5,193 nt of DNA from Pseudoselenomonas ruminantium (GTDB lineage Bacteria > Bacillota > Negativicutes > Selenomonadales > Selenomonadaceae), in contig DJYL01000074.1 of NCBI GenBank assembly GCA_002448495.1, positions 9,249 to 14,441 of the forward strand. The letters run 5' to 3'. The position numbers and the translations under genes are program-made. Shown here piece after piece: positions 1 through 5,193 of the stretch (position 1 is its first letter; each line of letters begins with the position of its first letter). The notes under the pieces are model-generated. The model did no database searches. It was not told where the DNA came from and worked only from the letters and a program-made list of their open reading frames with translations.

Positions 1-104
1 GCTTGTCAAAAGCTGCGGAAAAATATCACCAGCCCCACGGGTTTAGTGTTTGTATTGCAAGCAACGTAATTTGTCATTTTGTGTAGCCATGGGAAAATAT
101 AGCA
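1..104. other. Left-edge region with no supportable gene
   Basis: All frames on both strands close within roughly 30 codons. Frame 1 is open from the edge to a TAA at 67-69, and frame 3 is open from the edge to a TAG at 87-89. Either could be the last residues of a gene lying to the left, but neither tail resembles a family I know. No tRNA, terminator hairpin or terminal inverted repeat is convincing here. I treat it as intergenic sequence upstream of the nuclease promoter. Confidence 0.5.
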
Positions 105-134
105 TAGACACTTTGGCAAATACTGCTGTATAAT
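105..134 (+). promoter_or_regulatory. Sigma-70-type promoter of the Rpn-family nuclease gene
   Basis: A -35 box TAGACA (105-110, five of six matches to TTGACA) is followed by an 18-base spacer and a perfect -10 box TATAAT (129-134). Transcription would start near 141, giving a leader of about 30 bases before the TTG start at 170. The surroundings are AT-rich, as expected for a housekeeping promoter. No operator-like palindrome is evident over it. The call rests on consensus matching only. Confidence 0.6.
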
Positions 135-169
135 TAAGTTATACTTGGAAAGAAATGAGATGTTGACAG

Positions 170-1195
170 TTGAGCGATAAAGATTCCATAACCAAGGAAT
201 ACATGAAACAGTCAGACCGTTTTGCAGACCTTTTCAATGGCTTTTGCTTTGGTGGGGAAGAAAAGCTTCAACCAGAGGAGCTTAAGGATATGGACACCAC
301 GAGTATTGTTTTGCCTTATGGAGAAGACGGGGCACCAATGCCAAAGCAAAAGGCAAGAGATGTATTGAAGCTGGCGCTAAAGACTGATGGAAAAGTTGCA
401 TATTGCATTTTAGGCGTAGAAAATCAGGCGGAAATTCACACGGCTATGCCTGTGCGAAATATGTTATACGATGCCATGACTTTGGCAGAACAGGTAGCGG
501 CAGCAGCAAAATCGCATAAGTCTGCGCATAATAGAGGGAAAGACAGTGCAGAGTATTTATCTGGCTTTCATCGTGAAGACAAATTGTTGCCTGTCATCAC
601 CTTGGTGGTATATTGGGGAGCTGACGAGTGGAATGCGCCTATTACATTGAGAGAAATGTATCCAGATGGGCTGGATGAAAAAATCCTGCAATATACAAAT
701 GAATATAAGGTGAATTTGGTTTCACCAGCCAAGATGACTGATCAGCAGTTGGATATTTTTCGTTCAGACTTAAAGGCCGTATTGAAATTCATTAAGTATT
801 CCAAGGACAAGCATAAACTGGCAAATTTGGTAAATAATAATCAGGAGTATAAATCACTAGAGCGTTTAACGGCACAGACAATAAGTGTTTGTTCTGGACA
901 GAATTTTAACTTTCCATTGGGAGAGGAGCGGATTGATGTGTGCAAGGCAATAGATGATATGATTACAGATGCCCGCAATGAAGGAATAACTCAAGGTATT
1001 AGCCAAGGTATTAGCCAAGGTATTAGCCAAGGTATTAGCCAAGGACGCAATGAAGCAACGAATGAGGGAATGAAAAATATTATTGCGACAGTAAGGGATC
1101 TTAACCTTGGTAAAGATGTAGCCATTCAACAGTTGGCAAAGAGGTATCCGGTGTCGCAGGATGAAGCAGTATTGTTCGTGAATAATAATTGGTGA
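170..1195 (+). CDS. Rpn-family recombination-promoting nuclease / putative transposase (PD-(D/E)XK)
   Basis: This 341-residue protein belongs to the Rpn/YhgA-like family of PD-(D/E)XK nucleases, long labelled putative transposases. E. coli members (RpnA-E) cut DNA and promote RecA-independent recombination; the role of this copy is unknown. The fold's active site is probably D64 (in RDVLK) with E84 and Q86 of the GVENQAE stretch, an E-x-Q variant common in the family. Other family marks are SDRFADLFN (15-23), AMPVRNMLYDA (92-102), LPVITLVVYWGADEW (140-154) and IKYSKDK (208-214). The C-terminus holds a GISQ tetrapeptide repeat (about 273-292), then a short helical tail. The TTG start at 170 is chosen because an in-frame TGA lies at 164-166 and the conserved ITKEYMKQSDRFAD begins before the first ATG (203). 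No good Shine-Dalgarno precedes it. The gene is monocistronic, with its own promoter and terminator, and is visibly more AT-rich than recQ and tolC, which suggests acquisition. I see no terminal inverted repeats or target duplication, so I do not call an insertion sequence. Confidence 0.85.
   Translation: MSDKDSITKEYMKQSDRFADLFNGFCFGGEEKLQPEELKDMDTTSIVLPYGEDGAPMPKQKARDVLKLALKTDGKVAYCILGVENQAEIHTAMPVRNMLYDAMTLAEQVAAAAKSHKSAHNRGKDSAEYLSGFHREDKLLPVITLVVYWGADEWNAPITLREMYPDGLDEKILQYTNEYKVNLVSPAKMTDQQLDIFRSDLKAVLKFIKYSKDKHKLANLVNNNQEYKSLERLTAQTISVCSGQNFNFPLGEERIDVCKAIDDMITDARNEGITQGISQGISQGISQGISQGRNEATNEGMKNIIATVRDLNLGKDVAIQQLAKRYPVSQDEAVLFVNNNW
995..1042 (+). repeat. Four perfect 12-bp tandem repeats in the nuclease gene
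   Basis: The unit GGTATTAGCCAA occurs four times head to tail at 995-1006, 1007-1018, 1019-1030 and 1031-1042. A degenerate unit, GGAATAACTCAA, sits at 983-994. The array is bracketed by CGCAATGAAG at 974-983 and 1046-1055, exactly 72 bases (six units) apart, so the 12-base period reaches beyond the perfect copies. Each unit encodes G-I-S-Q, so gain or loss of copies by replication slippage would change protein length by four residues without shifting frame. Similar glycine/glutamate- or glutamine-rich tetrapeptide runs are common at the C-terminus of Rpn-family proteins. Confidence 0.95.
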
Positions 1196-1203
1196 ATTTA
1201 TAA

Positions 1204-1240
1204 AAGAACCGCCCATGTTGTGAAGTCGTGGGCGGTTCTT
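1204..1240. terminator. Bidirectional intrinsic terminator between the nuclease gene and recQ
   Basis: Twelve perfectly complementary bases, AAGAACCGCCCA (1204-1215) and TGGGCGGTTCTT (1229-1240), enclose a 13-base loop; a G-T and a G-C pair can extend the stem inward. The stem is GC-rich at the tip side and A/T at the base. Read on the minus strand, leaving recQ, it is followed by TTTTATAAATT-like sequence, a reasonable U-tract. Read on the plus strand, the tail TTCTTGTTTCATTT is somewhat weaker. It begins 8 bases after the nuclease stop codon and ends 3 bases before the recQ stop codon, so it very likely serves both convergent genes. Confidence 0.88.
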
Positions 1241-1243
1241 GTT

Positions 1244-3025
1244 TCATTTGTAGGTTTGTATGCAATCGAGAAATTCCTGCCCATATTTTTGGAGCTTCAT
1301 TTCACCAATGCCCTTGACGTCAAGCATTTCATCGAGGGTGGTTGGTTGTATAAGGCACATATCTCTGAGGGTGGCATCGGAGAAGACCACATAGGGCGGG
1401 ACGTGTTCGCGGGTGGCGATTTCCTTGCGCAAGCTGCGCAGGTGGTCGAAAAGTTCTGGGGCGGCGGGTTCTTTTTCCTTTTCGGGTTTTGGTACGGCCT
1501 GCCAGACTTTTTCCTGTCCTTTGAGGACGGGATAAGCGGCAGGTTTCAGCGTGACCACGGGGAATTTGCTCTCGGTAATGCCCAGGTAATCCGTGGCGAT
1601 AAAGCGTTGGATAAGGAGCTTGATATCGGAGAGGGTGCGTTCTTTCATCAGACCGAAGGTGGAGAGTTTATCAAAGTGCAGTTCCTTTACGCGTTTGTCG
1701 CTGGAGCCTTTGAGCACTTGGGCAACGAGGGTCAGGCCGAAGCGCTGCTGCATGCGGTAGACGCAGGAGAAGACCTTTTGGGCATCGATGGTGACATCGA
1801 TTTTTTCCAGACCTGCCTTGCAGTTGCCGCAGTTATCACAGATAACCTCTGAACTGGTATCGCCAAAGTAGCTGATGATGAAATGGCGCAGACATTCCGG
1901 TGTGTGGCAGTAGTCCACCATCTTTTGCAGGGTGCCGAGGTTATGCGCCTTGCGTTCCTCGTCCTCAATGGATACGTCAATCAGGTATTTCTGTGTCATG
2001 ACGTCCTGCGGGGAGTAGAGCAGAATACAGCTGCCCGGTTCGCCGTCGCGTCCGGCGCGGCCTGCTTCCTGATAGTAGGCTTCGATATTTTTCGGCATAT
2101 TGTAGTGAATTACATAGCGGACATTGGACTTATCTATCCCCATGCCAAAGGCGTTGGTGGCGACAATGACCTGCACGTTGTCGTAGAGAAAATCGTCCTG
2201 TGCCTTATTGCGCTGTTTGTCGGACAGGCCCGCATGATAGCGGCCTACGGCAAGCTTTTTCTTTTTGAGGTATTCGTAGAGGCTGTCCACTTCCTTGCGG
2301 GTGGCGGCATAGATAATGCCGGACTCGTCGGCGTGGTTCTTTAGATAGCGCTCGATAAATTTCTTCTTGTCCTCGCCCCGGCGTACTTCAAAGTAGAGGT
2401 TGGGACGGTCAAAGCCCGTGACATGAATCTGCGGATTTTGCAGGTGCAGAAGCTTAATGATGTCGTCCTTTACCTCCGGCGTGGCGGTGGCGGTAAAGGC
2501 GCTGACCAGCGGGCGGCGGGGAAGGGCGGCGATAAAGGGGGCAATCTGCCGGTAGCTGGGGCGGAAGTCATGTCCCCATTGGGACAGGCAGTGGGCTTCG
2601 TCCACGGCAACCATAGAGATTTCCTGCCGCTCGATGATGTAGCGGAAATAATCGGTGTCCAGCCGTTCCGGCGCCACATAAATCAGTTTGAAACGTCCTG
2701 CCGCAATGGCATTAAAGCGGGCATTGCTTTCTTCAAGTGTGAGCTGACTGTTGATATAAGTAGCGGGTACACCCTGTTCGGAGAGAGCATCTACCTGGTC
2801 TTTCATCAGGGAAATCAAGGGCGAAATGACCAAGGTTATACCGGGAAAAATCAGGGCGGGCAGCTGAAAGCAAATGCTTTTGCCTGCACCGGTAGGCATG
2901 ATGGCCAGCGTGTCATGGCCTTGCAGAAGACTTTGCACCACGGGCTTTTGCGCCGGACGAAAGTCCGGGTAGCCGTAGAATTTGCGCAGAAGATTCTGCG
3001 CTTCGCTATAATATGGATTATCCAC
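1244..3025 (-). CDS. recQ: ATP-dependent DNA helicase RecQ
   Basis: RecQ is a cytoplasmic superfamily-2 3'-5' helicase that unwinds DNA in recombinational repair and restart of stalled forks. All helicase motifs are present (numbering from the start chosen here): motif 0 FRPAQ (22-26), Walker A MPTGAGKS with K49, DEAH (142-145) followed by the RecQ aromatic-rich loop CLSQWGHDFRPSY, FTATAT (177-182), and motif VI QEAGRAGRDG with arginines 323 and 326. The zinc site has cysteines 378, 396, 399 and 402. The RQC winged-helix domain follows (roughly 410-495), then a single HRDC domain (about 524-590). The length of 593 residues is typical of the full-length bacterial type. I prefer the GTG at 3025-3023: AGGTG (3036-3032) sits 6 bases before it as a Shine-Dalgarno. 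The other GTG (3034-3032, 596 residues) overlaps that AGGTG and has no ribosome site of its own. The gene is convergent with the nuclease gene and divergent from the efflux operon, so it is probably transcribed alone. No active-site residue is missing. Confidence 0.97.
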   Translation of the reverse strand: MDNPYYSEAQNLLRKFYGYPDFRPAQKPVVQSLLQGHDTLAIMPTGAGKSICFQLPALIFPGITLVISPLISLMKDQVDALSEQGVPATYINSQLTLEESNARFNAIAAGRFKLIYVAPERLDTDYFRYIIERQEISMVAVDEAHCLSQWGHDFRPSYRQIAPFIAALPRRPLVSAFTATATPEVKDDIIKLLHLQNPQIHVTGFDRPNLYFEVRRGEDKKKFIERYLKNHADESGIIYAATRKEVDSLYEYLKKKKLAVGRYHAGLSDKQRNKAQDDFLYDNVQVIVATNAFGMGIDKSNVRYVIHYNMPKNIEAYYQEAGRAGRDGEPGSCILLYSPQDVMTQKYLIDVSIEDEERKAHNLGTLQKMVDYCHTPECLRHFIISYFGDTSSEVICDNCGNCKAGLEKIDVTIDAQKVFSCVYRMQQRFGLTLVAQVLKGSSDKRVKELHFDKLSTFGLMKERTLSDIKLLIQRFIATDYLGITESKFPVVTLKPAAYPVLKGQEKVWQAVPKPEKEKEPAAPELFDHLRSLRKEIATREHVPPYVVFSDATLRDMCLIQPTTLDEMLDVKGIGEMKLQKYGQEFLDCIQTYK

Positions 3026-3031
3026 AAAAAA

Positions 3032-3036
3032 CACCT
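3032..3036 (-). promoter_or_regulatory. recQ ribosome binding site (decides between two GTG starts)
   Basis: On the minus strand AGGTG is followed by six T residues and then GTG GAT AAT. AGGTG matches part of the anti-Shine-Dalgarno target AGGAGGTGA, and the 6-base spacing favours the GTG at 3025-3023. The alternative GTG at 3034-3032 is contained in this same AGGTG, and the bases before it (AGAAATAG on the minus strand) have no clear Shine-Dalgarno. Confidence 0.55.
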
Positions 3037-3048
3037 ATTTCTAACGTA

Positions 3049-3077
3049 AATTTAATCTTGCTTTAATAGAATTACAA
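3049..3077 (-). promoter_or_regulatory. Candidate recQ promoter
   Basis: On the minus strand TTGTAA (3077-3072) and TAAATT (3054-3049) are separated by 17 bases. Each matches four of six consensus bases. A start near 3042 would give a leader of about 17 bases, just enough for the ribosome site. The region is so AT-rich that other placements are possible, so this is a weak call. Confidence 0.3.
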
Positions 3078-3099
3078 CGAATCTATTTTATCATATAAT
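3071..3099 (+). promoter_or_regulatory. Candidate promoter of the TolC/adaptor operon
   Basis: ATTACA (3071-3076, four of six -35 matches) lies 17 bases before a perfect TATAAT (3094-3099). The predicted start near 3106 would leave a leader of about 75 bases. A second candidate is an extended -10, TG-T-TAAAAT (3132-3140), closer to the gene but with no good -35 box at the right distance. The -35 box proposed here overlaps the one proposed for recQ on the other strand. Confidence 0.4.
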
Positions 3100-3167
3100 A
3101 CAACATTTTGCGTCACGAAAAGCAGGGATTATGTTAAAATAAGAAGATGTGAATGGAAATTGTATTG

Positions 3168-3173
3168 AGGAGG
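3168..3173 (+). promoter_or_regulatory. Strong ribosome binding site of the TolC-family gene
   Basis: AGGAGG (3168-3173) lies 8 bases before the ATG at 3182, an almost ideal arrangement. It settles the start: a longer in-frame reading begins at a GTG at 3149, but that version would contain this ribosome site inside its coding sequence and would put 11 residues with an E-E-E run ahead of a normal signal peptide. Confidence 0.9.
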
Positions 3174-3181
3174 AAATCTTC

Positions 3182-4594
3182 ATGGAATTAAAACGCTGGG
3201 TAAAAGCGGGAGTGCCATTAGTGGCACTGCTTTGGGCAAGCCCTGGGGCACAGGCGGCAGATTTGAGCCTGCAGGAAGCCATCAATCTGGCTTTGGCTCA
3301 AAATACCGGGCTGAAGGTCACGCAAAAAGGGGAGGATACGGCCAAATATGCTTTGGACGAAGCAAGGGGCAATAACGGCGTCAGCGTGGGCGTCAGCGAT
3401 AGTCTGTCTACCAGCAAGACCAAAGATGCAGAACGGCAGGACGGCAATCAGGTAAGCTTGTCGGGAAAGCTCCCCCTTTACAGCGGCGGCAAGAATCAGG
3501 CCAATATCAAAAAGGCGAAAATCGGTGTGGAGTCGGCCAGCCTGACCACGCAAAGAGAACAGGAGAATTTGAAGCTGAACGTCATCAAGGCCTATTATGA
3601 TGCGTTGGAGTCGAAGAAAACCGTTGGCGTGCGTCAGGAAACTGTGGACAAGTACCAGGAGCACTATACCAACGTGAGCCAGCTTTATGCCGCAGGTTCC
3701 AAGGCTAAAATTGATGTTATCCGCTCACAGGTGGAACTCAGCGATGCCCGGCAGAATCTCATTAAGGCAGAGAACAGCTATGAGGTGGATTTGGCGGAGC
3801 TGCGCAATTACCTCAATATTGACCGCAGCGAACCGCTTAATTTGACCACGGATTTTTCTTATCTCGCCTTTGACAAGGATATGAGTGCCTGTCTGGATTA
3901 CGCCTATGCCAACCGTAAGGATTTGCAGGTGGACAAGAATAAACTTTTGCAGCAGGAACAAGCCATTAAGGCGGCAAAGGCCGGCTACCTGCCTACGCTG
4001 AATCTGTCGGTGGGGCTTAGCGACAGCCAGCGTTTCCATCCCAGCAGTGAAAACAGTCATACGGCTTCGGCAGCTTTGGGGCTGGACTGGAATATTTTCG
4101 ACAGCGGTGTGACCCGCGCTCAGGTAAAGTCAGCGGAAACAGACCGGGATATTGCCAAGTTGAACTATCTGAAGGACAAGGAAGATATCGATTTGGCTGT
4201 GCGGCAGGCGTACTATAATATGCGGGAAGCGGAAAAGCGCTTTAACTCCACGCAGGATGCCGTTCATCAGGCGGAAGAAGATGCCTTTATCGCGCGGGAA
4301 AAATATCGCGCCGGTGAAGGGCTGATGCTCGACATCATCGATGCGCAGGAAGCCTTGTCCACGGCCCGGCTCAATTACATCAGTGCGCAGTATGATTATG
4401 CCCGCTACAAAGCCACGGTGGAAAATGCCATGGGCGTAGAGCTGACCCGTGAAGAAAAAGAAGCAGCCGCCCGGCTCGATACCGATGCCGATACGGCGCT
4501 GACGCAGTCTAATTTAGGCAGTAGCAGTGACAATACGGCGGATAGCACGCGCAAGGTGGCGGAAGAACTTGCCGGAAATGAGGGAGACAAATGA
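3182..4594 (+). CDS. TolC-family outer-membrane efflux protein
   Basis: This 470-residue protein is the outer-membrane channel and periplasmic tunnel of a tripartite exporter, working as a trimer. A signal peptide is clear: charged start (K4, R5, K8), hydrophobic core (about 9-20) and a signal peptidase I site AQA|AD after residue 25. The two internal OEP repeats that build the TolC barrel are visible. LPLYSGG (97-103) and YAAGSKAKIDVIRSQ (169-183) in the first half correspond to WNIFDSG (303-309) and YRAGEGLMLDIIDAQ (375-389) in the second, each followed by a long amphipathic helix. There is no lipobox, so unlike OprM-type channels it is probably not a lipoprotein. The last 50 or so residues, after AMGVELTREEK, are a polar, Asp/Ser/Ala-rich tail beyond the core fold. 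The stop codon overlaps the start of the adaptor gene, so the two are co-translated. Family assignment is firm; substrate is unknown, and with an adaptor next to it, drugs, peptides, lipids or siderophores are all possible. Confidence 0.95.
   Translation: MELKRWVKAGVPLVALLWASPGAQAADLSLQEAINLALAQNTGLKVTQKGEDTAKYALDEARGNNGVSVGVSDSLSTSKTKDAERQDGNQVSLSGKLPLYSGGKNQANIKKAKIGVESASLTTQREQENLKLNVIKAYYDALESKKTVGVRQETVDKYQEHYTNVSQLYAAGSKAKIDVIRSQVELSDARQNLIKAENSYEVDLAELRNYLNIDRSEPLNLTTDFSYLAFDKDMSACLDYAYANRKDLQVDKNKLLQQEQAIKAAKAGYLPTLNLSVGLSDSQRFHPSSENSHTASAALGLDWNIFDSGVTRAQVKSAETDRDIAKLNYLKDKEDIDLAVRQAYYNMREAEKRFNSTQDAVHQAEEDAFIAREKYRAGEGLMLDIIDAQEALSTARLNYISAQYDYARYKATVENAMGVELTREEKEAAARLDTDADTALTQSNLGSSSDNTADSTRKVAEELAGNEGDK
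4580..4586 (+). promoter_or_regulatory. Ribosome binding site of the adaptor gene, inside the tolC-like gene
   Basis: GAGGGAG (4580-4586) lies 4 bases before the ATG at 4591, within the last codons of the upstream gene. The short spacing together with the ATGA overlap of stop and start suggests translational coupling, which would keep channel and adaptor in proportion. Confidence 0.6.
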
Positions 4595-5193
4595 AGTTTG
4601 ATTGGAAAATAAAAACCGCTATTGCGGCAGTAGTGCTGATTGCGGCCTCTGTCTACGGCTATCAGTATTATCAGGGACAGCAGGAGGCAAAGAAGGCGGC
4701 AGCGGTAGAAACAACGCCCGTTGTCCGCATGAACTTAAAGTCCACGGTATCGGCAACGGGCACGATTAAGCCGGTAAACAGCGTAGAGGTCAGCTCCAAG
4801 GTCACAGCTCGTATTAAAGATGTTCTGGTGAAGGAAAACGATATGGTGACGGCAGGACAGACGGTAGCCACGCTGGATGCTACGGATTACGAGGAAAAGC
4901 GCAATCAGGCACAGTATAAGGTATCCAATACTAAGTCCAAATATGAACGTGCGCAGTATCTGTACAGCATTGGTGCGGATACGCAGGAAGAACTGGAAGA
5001 CGCCAGAATGAACTATGATACGGCGGTATCCTCGCTGGCTGAATCCCAGTCCAACATGAATGAAATGACCATTGTTGCGCCGATGTCCGGCGTGGTGGTC
5101 GGTGAGCCGCAGACACCCGGTACGATGGCGGTGCAGGGCACCAGTAATCCCACGGTCATCATGCGCATTGCGGATTTGTCCAGCAAGCAGATT
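4591..5193 (+). CDS. Efflux periplasmic adaptor (membrane-fusion protein, HlyD/MacA/AcrA type), 3' end outside window
   Basis: The first 201 residues of a membrane-fusion protein that bridges an inner-membrane pump to a TolC-type channel. An N-terminal anchor (about residues 7-24, hydrophobic after a Lys-rich start) has no lipobox Cys, so it is probably a membrane-spanning anchor as in MacA. Next come a beta strand region with TVSATGTIKP (52-61), the first half of a lipoyl domain (VEVSSKVTARIKDVLVKEND, 65-84, through VATLD, 92-96), a coiled-coil hairpin (about 98-158), and the second lipoyl half starting IVAPMSGVVV (161-170). The hairpin tip has R120-x3-L124-x6-T131, close to the R-x3-L-x6-S motif by which adaptors dock on TolC, with Thr in place of Ser. 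The start overlaps the upstream stop as ATGA. The rest of the beta-barrel and membrane-proximal domains lie beyond the edge. TGTI-type N-termini like this usually accompany MacB-type ABC pumps or RND pumps; I favour MacB but cannot see the gene. Confidence 0.93.
   Translation, partial: MKFDWKIKTAIAAVVLIAASVYGYQYYQGQQEAKKAAAVETTPVVRMNLKSTVSATGTIKPVNSVEVSSKVTARIKDVLVKENDMVTAGQTVATLDATDYEEKRNQAQYKVSNTKSKYERAQYLYSIGADTQEELEDARMNYDTAVSSLAESQSNMNEMTIVAPMSGVVVGEPQTPGTMAVQGTSNPTVIMRIADLSSKQI

Noticed and set aside
995..1042. CRISPR-like array
   Set aside because: The units are 12 bases, head to tail with no spacers and inside a coding frame, so this is a coding tandem repeat.
866..1216. Minus-strand open frame with an A-N-T-L repeat
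   Set aside because: The repeat is simply the 12-bp tandem array read backwards. The frame is antisense to the Rpn-family gene, which has clear family motifs.
170..1240. Complete insertion sequence
   Set aside because: Despite the putative transposase label of the family, I found no terminal inverted repeats or flanking target duplication, and the protein is a PD-(D/E)XK nuclease rather than a DDE transposase.
1220..1852. Plus-strand open frame of 210 codons antisense to the 3' half of recQ
   Set aside because: It lies entirely within or against recQ, whose helicase, RQC and HRDC motifs are intact. It starts inside the terminator loop, has no ribosome site and shows no recognisable protein features.
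2423..3049. Plus-strand open frame of 208 codons antisense to the 5' half of recQ
   Set aside because: Shadow of the helicase motif region. Its translation is Gly/Arg-rich low-quality sequence with no domain, and no ribosome site precedes it.
3105..3121. Operator-like palindrome around TTTTGCGTCACGAAAA
   Set aside because: Only the outer TTTT/AAAA and a 3-base core (CGT-C-ACG) pair, in different registers, so it is not a convincing dyad.
3149..3181. Longer N-terminus for the TolC-family protein from GTG 3149
   Set aside because: It would swallow the near-perfect AGGAGG site, and it places acidic residues before a standard signal peptide. The ATG at 3182 explains everything better.

Overview
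The window reads as ordinary bacterial chromosome with one accessory-type gene. The likely source is a Gram-negative-type (diderm) Firmicute of the Negativicutes, in the Selenomonas/Mitsuokella neighbourhood. This is an inference from two things. The Rpn-family nuclease and RecQ resemble Firmicutes proteins (strong AGGAGG ribosome sites, GTG/TTG starts, a zinc-type RecQ with one HRDC domain). Yet the same stretch carries an outer-membrane TolC-type channel and a periplasmic adaptor, which only make sense in a cell with two membranes. No 16S or other species marker is present, so the genus is a guess.

Layout. Bases 1-104 hold no gene I can support. A good sigma-70-type promoter (105-134) precedes a plus-strand PD-(D/E)XK nuclease/putative transposase gene of the Rpn/YhgA-like family (170-1195). 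Near its 3' end it carries four perfect in-frame 12-bp tandem repeats. A strong hairpin (1204-1240) lies in the 48-base gap between this gene and the convergent recQ (minus strand, 1244-3025) and can end transcription from both sides. A 156-base divergent intergenic region follows, with candidate promoters on both strands whose -35 boxes overlap. It leads into a plus-strand operon: a TolC-family outer-membrane efflux protein (3182-4594), then, with an ATGA stop/start overlap, a membrane-fusion/periplasmic adaptor protein (4591 onward) that runs off the right edge.

How the genes relate. TolC plus adaptor form two of the three parts of a tripartite exporter. The inner-membrane pump is expected just beyond the window and is most likely a MacB-type ABC permease/ATPase, or less likely an RND pump. 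RecQ is a stand-alone DNA repair helicase. The Rpn-family nuclease is a separate transcription unit, visibly more AT-rich than its neighbours, and is probably an accessory or acquired gene.

I do not see a clearly undescribed system here. The points most worth a second look are the repeat tract in the nuclease, the compact divergent promoter region, the adaptor's TolC-docking tip motif, and the unseen pump gene to the right.
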